A program made the translations under genes and the position numbers. The notes under the pieces are model-generated. The model did no database searches. It was not told the DNA's origin and worked only from the letters and a program-made list of their open reading frames with translations. Positions 32,436 to 41,765 of a stretch of 64,000 nucleotides of DNA are shown here, in pieces. The stretch is from Enterococcus durans NBRC 100479 = LMG 10746 (GTDB taxonomy: Bacteria > Bacillota > Bacilli > Lactobacillales > Enterococcaceae), in assembly GCF_001544215.1 (NCBI RefSeq), contig NZ_BCQB01000001.1, forward strand, positions 62,001 to 126,000. The letters run 5' to 3'. Within the stretch, counting starts at the first letter, position 1, and the number at the start of each line of letters is the position of its first letter.

Positions 32436-33539
32436 CTAAATAAACCGATTCTCCCTCAATTTCGCCTTTTTGATGTCTTCTACCGTTTGCGTACCTGCTA
32501 ATTGCATGACCATTTCAAGTTCTCTTTTGAAGAAATCAAATACTTGTTTGATCCCTGTACTTCCTCCAATGGCTAATCCGTATATAGCAGGTCTTCCAAT
32601 GGCAACTAGATCCGCACCTGAGGCAATTGCTTTAAAAACGTGCTGCCCGCGACGAACACCACTATCAAAGACGATTGGTACACGTCTATCCACTGCTTCA
32701 GCCACATATTGTAAAGAGTCAAAGGAAGCAGGACCACCATCTAATTGTCTTCCTCCATGGTTCGATACCCAGATACCTTGCGCACCCGAATCAAGTGAAC
32801 GATAGACATCTTCTTCTGATTGGACACCTTTGACATACACTGGTAGATCTGAATGGGTAGTGATAAACTCGATATCTTTAGGACTCAGTTTTTGTTTAGA
32901 CGATTTATAAACGGCATCCATCGTTTGCCCTACCCCTGATTGATATGCTTGAACGATCGGCATTGGCAAAGGGAAGGTAAATCCGTTTCGTCGATCTGTT
33001 TCACGATTACCGCCAACTGTTGCATCCGCTGTCAAGACGATAGCTTTAGCGCCATTGCGTTTGGCCATTTCTAAGATATCTGTATTGATACCATCATCTT
33101 TACTCATATAAAATTGGAACCACTGTGGTGCGGTATTTCCGCCCGCTTTCCTGATTTCTTCTAATGTACAGGAAGCATATGAACTTGCTGTATAGATAGT
33201 CCCAAACTCTGCCACTCCTTTTGCAGAAGCTCTTTCCGCCTGTTCGTGAGCCAATCCATGGGCTGCTACTGGCGCCATGATGATCGGTGCCGTTAATGTT
33301 TCACCCGAAAAACCGGTCGTTGTATCAGGCAATTCTACATCTTTTAAGATATGAGGAATGATCAATCGGTGATTAAAAGCCTTTTCATTTTCTCGATACG
33401 TAAAAAGATCTCCTGCTCCACTGCTGATATACCCATATCCACCGTTAGGAATGACTTGTGTTGCAGCAAGTTCTAAATCTTCTATATTAATAAAATCGAT
33501 AAGTCCTTCATTCGTTCCAGCTTGATAAACTTTTTCCAT
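32436..33539 (-). CDS. lctO: L-lactate oxidase (FMN-dependent)
   Basis: A 367-residue FMN alpha-hydroxy-acid oxidase (TIM barrel) oxidising L-lactate with O2 to pyruvate and H2O2. Motifs: QFYMSKDDG, VLTADATVGGNRE, catalytic-site loop WVSNHGGRQLDGGPAS, and FMN-phosphate loop FDSGVRRGQHVFKAIASGADLVAIGRP. Length matches Aerococcus and streptococcal LctO. It is separated from the divergent mleS by a 294-base region with a strong cre site. Confidence 0.92.
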   Translation of the reverse strand: MEKVYQAGTNEGLIDFINIEDLELAATQVIPNGGYGYISSGAGDLFTYRENEKAFNHRLIIPHILKDVELPDTTTGFSGETLTAPIIMAPVAAHGLAHEQAERASAKGVAEFGTIYTASSYASCTLEEIRKAGGNTAPQWFQFYMSKDDGINTDILEMAKRNGAKAIVLTADATVGGNRETDRRNGFTFPLPMPIVQAYQSGVGQTMDAVYKSSKQKLSPKDIEFITTHSDLPVYVKGVQSEEDVYRSLDSGAQGIWVSNHGGRQLDGGPASFDSLQYVAEAVDRRVPIVFDSGVRRGQHVFKAIASGADLVAIGRPAIYGLAIGGSTGIKQVFDFFKRELEMVMQLAGTQTVEDIKKAKLRENRFI

Positions 33540-33579
33540 ACTAAAGCCTTCTTTCTAGATAATCAAAAACATGATTTTA

Positions 33580-33594
33580 TGATAGCGTTTGCAT
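33580..33594 (-). promoter_or_regulatory. cre (CcpA) site upstream of lctO
   Basis: Minus strand ATGCAAACGCTATCA matches the cre consensus WTGNAARCGNWWWCA at every position and lies about 40 bases before the lctO start, where CcpA would block initiation. Confidence 0.8.
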
Positions 33595-33769
33595 AATTAT
33601 GGTACCTCGCAAAATTGATACAGGCAAATAATCTGTTTGAAAATAAATGTTCCAACTGAAAAATTGAACAAAATGGATCATATATAAGAAAGAGTAAAAA
33701 GTTTTAAATCGCAAAATTACGTTTCTTTCAATTTCTTCATATAAATAATATTTATCATTACCCTTGCTT

Positions 33770-33799
33770 TTGACTATAGTATTTAACGGCGCCTATACT
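33770..33799 (+). promoter_or_regulatory. mleS promoter
   Basis: TTGACT (33770-33775), 18-base spacer, TATACT (33794-33799), 35 bases before the mleS start with its AGGAGG site. Confidence 0.7.
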
Positions 33800-33833
33800 T
33801 CGCTTGTAATCAAATCTTAGGAGGAAAACATAC

Positions 33834-35474
33834 ATGCTTACAGGATTAAACTTATTAAACAATCCATTTTTAAATAAAGGAACTGCTTTTACAAAAGAAG
33901 AACGTGCAAAATATGGGATCACAGGAATGTTACCAAGTACTGTCCAAACACTTGAACAACAATCAGTACAAGCTTATGGTCAATATTTGAGCAAACAAAC
34001 AGATTTAGAAAAACGTATTTTCTTAATGAATCTATTCAACACAAACCGTACATTGTTCTATAAATTGATGGGACAACACCTTGTTGAATTTATGCCAGTT
34101 GTTTATGATCCAGTCGTTGCGGACTCAATCGAACAATACAATGAAATTTTCTTAAAACCACAAGATGCAGCTTTCCTTTCAATTGACGAACCTGAATCAA
34201 TCAAAACAAGCTTGAAAAATGCTGCTGACGGTCGCGATATCCGCTTGATCGTTGTAACAGACGCTGAAGGAATCTTAGGTATGGGTGACTGGGGCGTAAA
34301 TGGTGTCGACATCGCTATCGGGAAATTAATGGTCTACACTGCTGCTGCTGGTATCAATCCTACACAAGTACTACCTGTTTCAATCGATGCAGGAACCAAC
34401 AATGAAGAATTATTGAACAATCCTTTGTATCTAGGGAACCGTCATAGCCGTGTCGAAGGCGAAACTTACTACACATTCATCGATCAATTCGTTGAATCTG
34501 CAACTGAGCTTTTCCCTGAACTACTTCTACACTGGGAAGACTTTGGTCGTGGAAATGCTGCAACGATTTTGGAAAAATATGAAGATAAAATCACTACCTT
34601 CAATGATGATATCCAAGGAACTGGTATCGTTGTTCTTGCCGGCGTTTTAGGTGGTTTGAATATTTCTGGTGAAGCATTGAAAGATCAAACAATCTTAACA
34701 TTTGGTGCTGGAACAGCCGGTGTTGGTATTGCCAATATCTTACTAGATGAAATGATCCGCCAAGGTGTTCCAGAAGAAGATGCACGTAAACACTTCTATC
34801 AAGTAGACAAACAAGGTCTTTTATTCGAAGACACAGATGGCTTGACACCAGGACAAATTCCATTTGCTCGCAAACGTTCTGAATTTGCAAATCATGCTGA
34901 ATTAACAAACTTAGAAGCAGTCGTGAAAGAAATCCATCCAACAATCATGATCGGAACTTCTACACAACCTGGCGCCTTCACTGAAGAAATCGTAAAAGAA
35001 ATGGCTGCTCACACAGCTCGTCCAATTATTATGCCATTGTCAAATCCAACAAAATTAGCAGAAGCAAAAGCAAAAGATCTAATTGAATGGACAGACGGTA
35101 AAGCATTAGTTGGGACAGGTATCCCTGCTGCTGATGTAGAATATAATGGTGTTACTTACCAAATCGGTCAAGCAAATAATGCTTTGATGTACCCTGGTCT
35201 AGGACTTGGTTTGATTGCTTCTACTGCTACACATGTAAATGCTGAAATCATTTCTCAAGCTAGCCGTGCATTAGGTGGAATCGTTGATGTAACAAAACCA
35301 GGTGCAGCTATTTTACCTCCAGTTGCGAAAATCACTGAATTCTCTCAAATAATTGCAGAAACAGTGGCAAAATCAGTTGTTTCACAACACTTGAATCGTG
35401 AAGAAATCACAGATATCAAAGCAGCAGTTGAAGCAGCAAAATGGGTACCAGAATACCAAGATTTAGAACAATAA
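33834..35474 (+). CDS. mleS: malolactic enzyme
   Basis: A 546-residue malic-enzyme-fold protein. NAD-binding motifs are [20 protein letters not shown] and [16 protein letters not shown]; the malate/metal motif is [34 protein letters not shown]. The size and opening ([11 protein letters not shown]) resemble lactococcal MleS, which converts L-malate directly to lactate and CO2. Its codon use looks optimised for high expression. A transporter of the malate family follows. A malic enzyme (pyruvate-forming) is the alternative reading. Confidence 0.87.
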   Translation: MLTGLNLLNNPFLNKGTAFTKEERAKYGITGMLPSTVQTLEQQSVQAYGQYLSKQTDLEKRIFLMNLFNTNRTLFYKLMGQHLVEFMPVVYDPVVADSIEQYNEIFLKPQDAAFLSIDEPESIKTSLKNAADGRDIRLIVVTDAEGILGMGDWGVNGVDIAIGKLMVYTAAAGINPTQVLPVSIDAGTNNEELLNNPLYLGNRHSRVEGETYYTFIDQFVESATELFPELLLHWEDFGRGNAATILEKYEDKITTFNDDIQGTGIVVLAGVLGGLNISGEALKDQTILTFGAGTAGVGIANILLDEMIRQGVPEEDARKHFYQVDKQGLLFEDTDGLTPGQIPFARKRSEFANHAELTNLEAVVKEIHPTIMIGTSTQPGAFTEEIVKEMAAHTARPIIMPLSNPTKLAEAKAKDLIEWTDGKALVGTGIPAADVEYNGVTYQIGQANNALMYPGLGLGLIASTATHVNAEIISQASRALGGIVDVTKPGAAILPPVAKITEFSQIIAETVAKSVVSQHLNREEITDIKAAVEAAKWVPEYQDLEQ

Positions 35475-35538
35475 TCTTTCCTATTCTAACGCGTTAATCA
35501 GCGACTACTCTGTGGCAAAGTCACCTTTAGAGTAAGTC

Positions 35539-35640
35539 TAACGAGTCAGCAAACGAACTCACTAAGATGTCTTCTTTTGCTGACTCGTGTAAATAATGTT
35601 GACTCGAATTACGGGAGCGGGTATTTTCGCTCCTCTAATT
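35539..35640 (+). terminator. inverted repeats between mleS and the malate carrier
   Basis: First a large hairpin (ACGAGTCAGCAAA at 35526-35540 region paired with TTTGCTGACTCGT near 35575-35588, 23-base loop, no T run), then GGAGCG/CGCTCC at 35614-35633 followed by TCTAATTTTT. The second may be a weak terminator that lowers carrier expression relative to mleS. Confidence 0.45.
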
Positions 35641-35692
35641 TTTGATGTCTTCATTTGACTGAATTTTTTCAAATAAGAAAGGATCTGTATGA

Positions 35693-37015
35693 ATGACACA
35701 AAAAGAAACAGCAACTGTAACAGTTGAAGAAACCAAAAAAGAAAGCTTTTGGGCAACTAAAATCAGTGGTGTAAGCTTGCCTATCTACTTGATCATGGTC
35801 ATTGTTCTGATCGTTGCGATGGCTTTAGGAAAACTACCTAGTAATATGATAGGACCTATCGCTGTGCTTGTGATATTCGGAAATCTCTTCCATTTTATTG
35901 GAACAAAGATCCCAATCGTTAAAAGTTACCTAGGTGGTGGCTCTGTCTTTGCAATCTTTGCTTCGGCTGCCATTGCAACGTTTGGTATTTTACCTGATTA
36001 TGTAGTCAAATCAACAGAAAACTTTGTCAATAATATGGGTTTTCTAGATTTTTATATTGCAGCCTTGATTACAGGGAGCATTTTAGGAATGAATCGCAGT
36101 TTATTGATGAAAGCTTCTGTACGTTTTATTCCTGTAGCACTTATTTCAATGATCGCCTCATTTTTTGCCGTTGGATTAGTTGGTATGTTGATCGGAAATG
36201 GATTTGCTAATTCCGTTTTGTATATCTCACTTCCTGCAATGGCTGGAGGAGTTGGCGCTGGTGCCGTCCCATTATCAACGATTTATGCAAATGTTTTAGG
36301 TACAAATGCTTCGTCTATTATTTCTCGTTTGATCCCAGCTACAGCAATGACAAATGTCTTAGCGATTATTGGAGCAGCTTTAGTGGCACGTGCTGGACAA
36401 TCAATGCCTAAGCTAAACGGAAATGGAAAATTAATGGCAAAAGGTGACCTTGGTGATGGAAAACCACGGGATGTAAAACCAACGATCCAACAATTAGGGG
36501 TTGGCTTGATGGTCTCTCTCACTTTCTTTATTTTGGGCCAAATCTGTAATTTCTTTATACCAAAAGTCCATGCTTATGCCTTCATGATCATCATTGTAGT
36601 TATCTGTAAAATCACTAATGTATTACCAGAATACTATGAAGATGCCGCAATCATGTTCAATAATCTGATCGTTAAAAACTTAACTGCAGCTGTTCTTGCT
36701 GGTATTGGTATCGCATTGTTGAACTTAAATGTCTTAGCCTCTGCTTTGACATGGCAATTTGTTGTATTGTGCTTAACAAGCGTAATCGTCATCTCACTTG
36801 TTTCAGGTTTTGTTGGTCGTCTATTCGGTCTATATCCTGTAGAATCAGCAATCACTGCCGGACTATGTAATAACTCAATGGGTGGTACTGGGAATGTTGC
36901 AGTACTCTCTGCTGCCAACCGCATGGGATTGATCGCATTTGCTCAAATGGGGAATCGATTAGGCGGAGCAATCGTTTTGATCATTTCCGGTTTCTTGATG
37001 CAATTACTCTCTTAG
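35693..37015 (+). CDS. 2-hydroxycarboxylate (2-HCT) family malate:cation carrier
   Basis: A 440-residue membrane protein with about eleven helices. Two re-entrant loop motifs of the CitS/MaeN/MleP-type 2-HCT family are visible: LPAMAGGVGAGAVPLS (GGxG) and AGLCNNSMGGTGNVAVLSAANRM (GGxG). It would exchange or symport malate (and possibly lactate), feeding the malolactic enzyme encoded upstream. Members can run as malate/lactate exchangers or with Na+ or H+. It is not of the AEC type found as MleP in Lactococcus. Confidence 0.88.
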   Translation: MTQKETATVTVEETKKESFWATKISGVSLPIYLIMVIVLIVAMALGKLPSNMIGPIAVLVIFGNLFHFIGTKIPIVKSYLGGGSVFAIFASAAIATFGILPDYVVKSTENFVNNMGFLDFYIAALITGSILGMNRSLLMKASVRFIPVALISMIASFFAVGLVGMLIGNGFANSVLYISLPAMAGGVGAGAVPLSTIYANVLGTNASSIISRLIPATAMTNVLAIIGAALVARAGQSMPKLNGNGKLMAKGDLGDGKPRDVKPTIQQLGVGLMVSLTFFILGQICNFFIPKVHAYAFMIIIVVICKITNVLPEYYEDAAIMFNNLIVKNLTAAVLAGIGIALLNLNVLASALTWQFVVLCLTSVIVISLVSGFVGRLFGLYPVESAITAGLCNNSMGGTGNVAVLSAANRMGLIAFAQMGNRLGGAIVLIISGFLMQLLS

Positions 37016-37026
37016 AAATGAAAAAA

Positions 37027-37315
37027 GAGGCCGAGACAAAAGTCGTTTAGGTCTGAGAAATTGGAGAAAAAAAACGAACAATACGCTTTTTGTATTGCTC
37101 GTTTTTTTTTGAAATTTCCGAAAAGACTGACTTTTGGACGCCGCTTATTTGAGAGAGGCTGGGACAGAAGTGTTTAACTCCGAGAAATAAGAAGAAATGA
37201 ACGAAAAGTGTTTTTCAAATTTTTGTGAATTTCGCCTTATTTAAGAAGGAGTTGCTTCTGCTCCCGCCGTTTATTCGAGAGTCTGTAGCAAACCTGAATT
37301 TTAGATTTGTCCCAC
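37027..37315 (+). repeat. full-length composite interspersed repeat (plus orientation)
   Basis: Order on plus strand: GAGGCCGAGACAAAAGTCG, AACGAGCAATAC hairpin with GTATTGTTCG-like partner, CTTTTGGACGCCG, unit C (GAGGCTGGGACAGAAG ... CCGTTTATTCG), then GAGTCTGTAGCAAACCTGAA and TTGTCCCAC. It fills the gap between convergent genes (carrier and CPBP protein). Confidence 0.85.
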
Positions 37316-37350
37316 TTACTTTCTATCAAGTAACCTTGATCAGGCGAACC

Positions 37351-37812
37351 TCATGATACAAGAATACTTATCAATACGATTAAACTATCATACAGAAAAT
37401 GAGTTAAAAATGCCGGAAGGATATTCTTTGTTTTCATATACGCCAGTGTAAAAGGTACTCTCACGATCCCAACAGCTAAGACTGCTTGTAAGAAATTCCA
37501 TTGATATGTTGGCAAGTGCAATGCCCCAAATAAAAGTGAGCTGATCAATACGAGTAAAGCCACTGACCATTTTGTTTTCTTCTGTTTCTCTTCTAAGCGT
37601 CTCAAAATGACTGAAACTGGGACTAATACAAGTAATTCCTCTCCGAGTAAAGCTGGTATGAAAAGAACAAAAGTCCAAAAATTTGGCGACTCCATCACTG
37701 GATTAGATTCCATGCTGAGTCCTAATAATTGCGAAATGATTCCATAAATAATCACCCAGATAATCGCCAGACCTAAACAACCAATCACCAATAGACCATC
37801 TTTTACTTTCAT
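37351..37812 (-). CDS. CPBP family intramembrane protease
   Basis: A 153-residue membrane protein with about four helices. CPBP/Abi motifs: GEELLVLVPVSVILRRLEEK (Glu-Glu), FGALHLPTY (His) and FLTHFLYDSL (His-Asp). Such proteins process peptides or give bacteriocin self-immunity in lactic acid bacteria. It is short for the family (often about 220), so N-terminal helices seem to be missing, possibly encoded in the overlapping gene just upstream. No bacteriocin gene is seen beside it. Confidence 0.75.
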   Translation of the reverse strand: MKVKDGLLVIGCLGLAIIWVIIYGIISQLLGLSMESNPVMESPNFWTFVLFIPALLGEELLVLVPVSVILRRLEEKQKKTKWSVALLVLISSLLFGALHLPTYQWNFLQAVLAVGIVRVPFTLAYMKTKNILPAFLTHFLYDSLIVLISILVS

Positions 37813-37991
37813 TTTTTGAACAAATAAAACATCTTGCCGTAAATGATACGACTAGCAAGCAATCCTGCAATCAACAACCAAAATTCTCCAATGATCCTTC
37901 CACCTATCCCAAATGACAAGGCAAGAAAGCCAATAAATACAATGATGATCGAAAGAATGATATTTCTAATCGATCCTATTTCTTTTTTCAT
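37809..37991 (-). CDS. small two-helix membrane protein before the CPBP gene
   Basis: A 60-residue protein with two hydrophobic helices (about 10-30 and 34-48). It overlaps the CPBP gene start by four bases and has a GGAGGAG site before its start. It may be a partner or a split-off N-terminal part of the protease. I do not recognise a family. Confidence 0.5.
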   Translation of the reverse strand: MKKEIGSIRNIILSIIIVFIGFLALSFGIGGRIIGEFWLLIAGLLASRIIYGKMFYLFKK

Positions 37992-38180
37992 GTTCTCCTC
38001 CTATTGCTCCAAATAGATTTCTAAACTATAACGTCATTTTCATGCCGCAAACCATTGTCATTATAACAGCTTTCTGATTATTCAGATACCAAGATTTCTA
38101 TAAGTAAATGGCTTTTTTCAATTGAAAAATCCACTTTGATAAGCTACGATAGTAAAAAATAGTGTACCAAAGGAGCCTTA

Positions 38181-39002
38181 ATGAAAAAAATATTCAATAC
38201 TCAATTATCTTCTTTTGAAATGACCGAGGTAAAACAATTAAAGGAGACCGTCGAACGTCAACGCACATGTTGGTTCAAATTAGAACCTGATTTTCTTCAT
38301 CAAGCAAATCGCCGTAGTCAGCATTTTCTTTACTATCAAGAGAATACACTTCTAGCCTATGCTTTTTTGAATTTTTTTGACTCACAAGTCCTTGAAGCCA
38401 CATTGATCGTTCAAGAAAACGAGTTGATTGCGGATAGTTTAGTAGCCCTTAACGACTTTGCACGCCAACAAGCCATTCCAACTGTTTTGATCATCACAGA
38501 CATTAACGACCAACTTTTATCGACCTTCCTAAAAAATGAACAAAGTTATGTACATCAATTTTCTGAGTATCGTCTGTTTCTTGACAGCTCAAACTTCAAC
38601 GCACAACAAGAAGTACTTCCTTTACGTCATGCCAAAGTAGAGGAATCCCTACAGATTGCTCGCTTACTGGCTGAAATGCCTGAAGACGAGATAGAGCCCC
38701 TTTTACCAGAAGATTTAGCAAATACCCTCGTTCTTACCAAAGAAGATCGAGTAATCGCCTGCATCCGTATCGATGAAAGTCCTAAAACTTATGGTATCTA
38801 TGGCTTTGTCGTCGATCCTGATCATCGTGGCCGAGGATTAGGTCAATCGATCTTGACTACCGTCATCCAACAATTACTAGCAAAAAAGCAAAAAGAAATC
38901 TATTTAGAAGTTGAAGCAACCAACCAACGTGCGTTGCATCTCTACACAAAGCTAGGTTTCAGAAAAGAGATACTCTTTGATTATTATTGTCATGAGGTTT
39001 GA
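38181..39002 (+). CDS. GNAT family N-acetyltransferase
   Basis: A 273-residue protein with two GNAT-like halves; the C-terminal half is the clear catalytic domain, with the acetyl-CoA loop VVDPDHRGRGLGQSIL (R/QxxGxG/A) near 215 and VEATNQRALHLYTKLGFRKE near the end. The N-terminal half (1-130) looks like a degenerate GNAT copy. An AAGGAG site precedes the ATG. The substrate is unknown. Confidence 0.82.
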   Translation: MKKIFNTQLSSFEMTEVKQLKETVERQRTCWFKLEPDFLHQANRRSQHFLYYQENTLLAYAFLNFFDSQVLEATLIVQENELIADSLVALNDFARQQAIPTVLIITDINDQLLSTFLKNEQSYVHQFSEYRLFLDSSNFNAQQEVLPLRHAKVEESLQIARLLAEMPEDEIEPLLPEDLANTLVLTKEDRVIACIRIDESPKTYGIYGFVVDPDHRGRGLGQSILTTVIQQLLAKKQKEIYLEVEATNQRALHLYTKLGFRKEILFDYYCHEV

Positions 39003-39336
39003 TGAGCCTGTGGAAAAAATAGTCAAACATTTACTTAAATGTAATGCCCGAAACCACTTTTCAATCAAACGATTTTCAGTTTGTTGTAAACTGATCTATA
39101 GAAAGGAGAAACTCTGACAGCATAAGGTCAAGGTTTTTTCTTTTTTTCAATTCTATCCATCTTCAGCCATTAAGATTGGCAAGATTGAACCAAGCATCCA
39201 TTACACATATCTAAATATTTAAAAATAAAGTTTTTCACTACGAAAAGTCTTTTGAATAGGACAATTCGTTGTTTAAGTGTATCTCCATAATTTTCGATAG
39301 ATATGGTCCATTGCTACACATATTTACCAAAACTAT
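39003..39336. other. AT-rich intergenic stretch with no gene seen
   Basis: 334 bases between the GNAT gene and the convergent TetR gene. No frame with start and ribosome site was found, and no strong hairpin with T run. A GAAAGGAG sequence near 39100 is not followed by a usable start codon. Confidence 0.5.
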
Positions 39337-39867
39337 TCATTTATCAAAATTGAATAAAACGGATAATATTTCCCCCATTTCTTGCGGGGTCTCTTTCATT
39401 CCTGATTGTATCCACCGTAATTCGACAGAAATAACAGCACCTGCCATAAAAATACTCGTATATTTATTATTTTTTCTCTGTAATTTTACATAGCCTTGCT
39501 CGATGAGACAAGAATAGACAGTTTCAAAAGTGGTGATCAATGTTTCAGTTAGTCCCGCATTCGCTAACAGGATCACTGATTCTGCTTCTTCTTTTTGTAA
39601 TTTAAAATATACAGTCATCAATGTGATGAAATTAACTTCCTTAGCAAGTTGTGTTCTCCTCATATAGGCACTCATTTCCCAACTCTTATATCTTAGGATG
39701 ATATCTTGTAAGGAATGGAAATTCCGATAGTAGTAAGTTCGTGAAACTCTAGCTACTTTGCATAGTTCTGAAATCGAGATATCTATCAGTTCTTTTTTCT
39801 GTAATAGGTGTAGTAAGGCTTGATAGATCTGTCGTAATTTTTGAAGCTTGACTTCCTGAGGTCCCAT
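39337..39867 (-). CDS. TetR/AcrR family regulator
   Basis: A 176-residue regulator with a TetR-type HTH (IDISISELCKVARVSRTYYYRNFHSLQDIILRYK near 35-70), and a C-terminal ligand domain of the TetR_C type seen in streptococcal and enterococcal regulators. It is divergent from the DHA2 transporter gene at 39958, with 90 bases between, so it probably represses it. Confidence 0.8.
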   Translation of the reverse strand: MGPQEVKLQKLRQIYQALLHLLQKKELIDISISELCKVARVSRTYYYRNFHSLQDIILRYKSWEMSAYMRRTQLAKEVNFITLMTVYFKLQKEEAESVILLANAGLTETLITTFETVYSCLIEQGYVKLQRKNNKYTSIFMAGAVISVELRWIQSGMKETPQEMGEILSVLFNFDK

Positions 39868-39957
39868 AGTTTACAAATTCCCCTCTTTCTGTAACCTAAA
39901 TATGTATATTCAGTATAACATGTTCTATGCTACCTACATAAATGAGGGGGCATTACT

Positions 39958-41511
39958 ATGACGAAACAACAAAAATTTATTTTAGGGACTATGGCTATCG
40001 GCATATTTTTATGTGCATTAGATACCACTGTAATGAACATTGCATTACCCGCAATTCAATCTGGGTTCCATACGGATCTTAATTCTCTGCAATGGGCTTT
40101 GAATATCTATACCATTCTTTTTGCTGCATTCACCATTCCTTTAGGCAGAGTTGCTAATATTTTAGGTCGGAATAAAGTCTATATGATCGGGTTGCTCCTT
40201 TTTCTAATAGGATCTTTCGCCTCTGGAAGTGCTATGTCTGTCGTACAACTTGTTCTCAGTCGCGGAATACAGGCAATAGGTGCAGCGATCGTCTTTCCAA
40301 CAAGCATGACTATTGGTATGAATACTGTAGAGCTAAAAAATAGAAATACCGCAATCCTCATTCTAGGAATTACTCAGGGATTAGCATCAACTTTTGGTCC
40401 AACAATTGGCGGTTTCATGACGCAATTTTTTAGTTGGCGAGGGATTTTTTTGATCAATCTTCCGTTAAGTATCATTGCTTTAGGTGTCAATTTCTTTTTA
40501 TTACCGATAAAAAATGAACATAGGATCAAAAAATCTCTTGATTTGCCAGGGATGTTGCTTATAGTGATCGCTTTGTTTTCACTAGTTTTGTCACTTGTTC
40601 AGGGGCGTGTCTGGGGATGGACTAGTTTAATAACAGACTTATTATTTGGCGTTTTTGGGCTATCCCTCATCCTATTTATTTGGCATGAAAAAACTGTGAA
40701 AGAGCCAATGATCCCTCTAGCTTTATTCAAAGATCGTCAATTTTCAGGGACCGTACTGATGACTTTGATTTCCGGAATCTTTTTTGTAGGTTTGTTCGTT
40801 CTTCTTCCCAGCTTTTTCACCAAGGTTTACAATGATTCAGAACTTATTGCAGCTTTGTTGATTACACCAGCTTCTGCTATGGTTTTCTTCTATTCTCCTA
40901 TCAGTGGTTTATTGCTTAAAAAAATGGGTTCCCGCATACTATTATTATTTGGGATTACCTTAATGGCATTAGGATATACAGCATTAACTTTATTAGATCC
41001 GGATATCTACTGGCAATTTGCTATTGCTTTAGTATTGATAGGCGCAGGCTATGGGATAATCATTGGTCCGTTGACTGTTTTAAGTGCAAGTAATTTTTCT
41101 GGTGAATTATTGACTGCTTCACAAAGTGTTATGGGCGTTTTCCGCCAAATCGGCACAGTATTAGCTGTGGCACTATTCATTAGTGCATTTTCGTCAAATC
41201 TATCAATAGCGAAAAAAGAGATCTGGCAAACTGCTCAAAATCAAGTTGCAGAACTGCAAGTATCTAATATGCAGAAAGAACAGTTATTAAACGGTATAAA
41301 GAAAGGCATTGATGGAGAAAATATCCCCACACAAAAAAATGAATCATCAACTCTTATTGTGAAGAAAATCCAACAAAAAATAAGTGCAGTAAGTACTCAG
41401 AAATTATCAAGAGCATTTATTCAACCATTTCAAAAAGCATTGCCCTTCACTTGGCTTTTTCTTCTGGTTATCTTTATTTTCCCCAAAAAAAGTCACAAGA
41501 GAAGAATGTGA
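39958..41511 (+). CDS. DHA2 (14-TM) MFS drug exporter
   Basis: A 517-residue efflux pump of the EmrB/QacA family. Motif D1 is in the first helix (FLCALDTTVMNIALPAI), motif A is near GRVANILGRNKVYMIGLL, and motif C near GITQGLASTFGPTIGGFM. About 14 helices are visible, with a long periplasmic loop near 420-470 before the last one. It has a TetR regulator divergent to it. The substrate range is unknown. Confidence 0.87.
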   Translation: MTKQQKFILGTMAIGIFLCALDTTVMNIALPAIQSGFHTDLNSLQWALNIYTILFAAFTIPLGRVANILGRNKVYMIGLLLFLIGSFASGSAMSVVQLVLSRGIQAIGAAIVFPTSMTIGMNTVELKNRNTAILILGITQGLASTFGPTIGGFMTQFFSWRGIFLINLPLSIIALGVNFFLLPIKNEHRIKKSLDLPGMLLIVIALFSLVLSLVQGRVWGWTSLITDLLFGVFGLSLILFIWHEKTVKEPMIPLALFKDRQFSGTVLMTLISGIFFVGLFVLLPSFFTKVYNDSELIAALLITPASAMVFFYSPISGLLLKKMGSRILLLFGITLMALGYTALTLLDPDIYWQFAIALVLIGAGYGIIIGPLTVLSASNFSGELLTASQSVMGVFRQIGTVLAVALFISAFSSNLSIAKKEIWQTAQNQVAELQVSNMQKEQLLNGIKKGIDGENIPTQKNESSTLIVKKIQQKISAVSTQKLSRAFIQPFQKALPFTWLFLLVIFIFPKKSHKRRM

Positions 41512-41672
41512 AAATTTTTTACAATATGATGATTTCCTCTTAGTCTAACGGTAATATAGATGATAAGAGTACTACTATCCAAACAATGGAACGACTATTT
41601 TACGAATTCAAATCATTTGGGAACATGAAATTCAGGATCTTTTGATCAATCAATTGATTCAAGTGAAATAAC

Positions 41673-41719
41673 AAAAAAATCTGAGACAGAAGTTTAGTCC
41701 TTCTGTCCCAGATTTTTTG
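41673..41719. terminator. bidirectional terminator between the DHA2 pump and the Abi gene
   Basis: AAAAAATCTGAGACAGAAG and CTTCTGTCCCAGATTTTTT arms around a seven-base loop. The arms contain the same GGGACAGAAG sequence as the ends of unit C, as if only the ends of the repeat were kept. Confidence 0.8.
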
Positions 41720-41765
41720 TTATGCAATTCATTGTTTTTATTATCAAAGAGTTCAGATTTCTTTA

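Noticed and set aside
37020-37316. CRISPR-like array or insertion sequence
   Set aside because: Segments are not regularly spaced repeats with unique spacers, and no transposase frame is present; it is one of the mosaic repeats.
39868-39957. Operator for the TetR regulator around AACATGTT
   Set aside because: The palindrome is only eight bases long and such short matches are expected by chance in AT-rich DNA.
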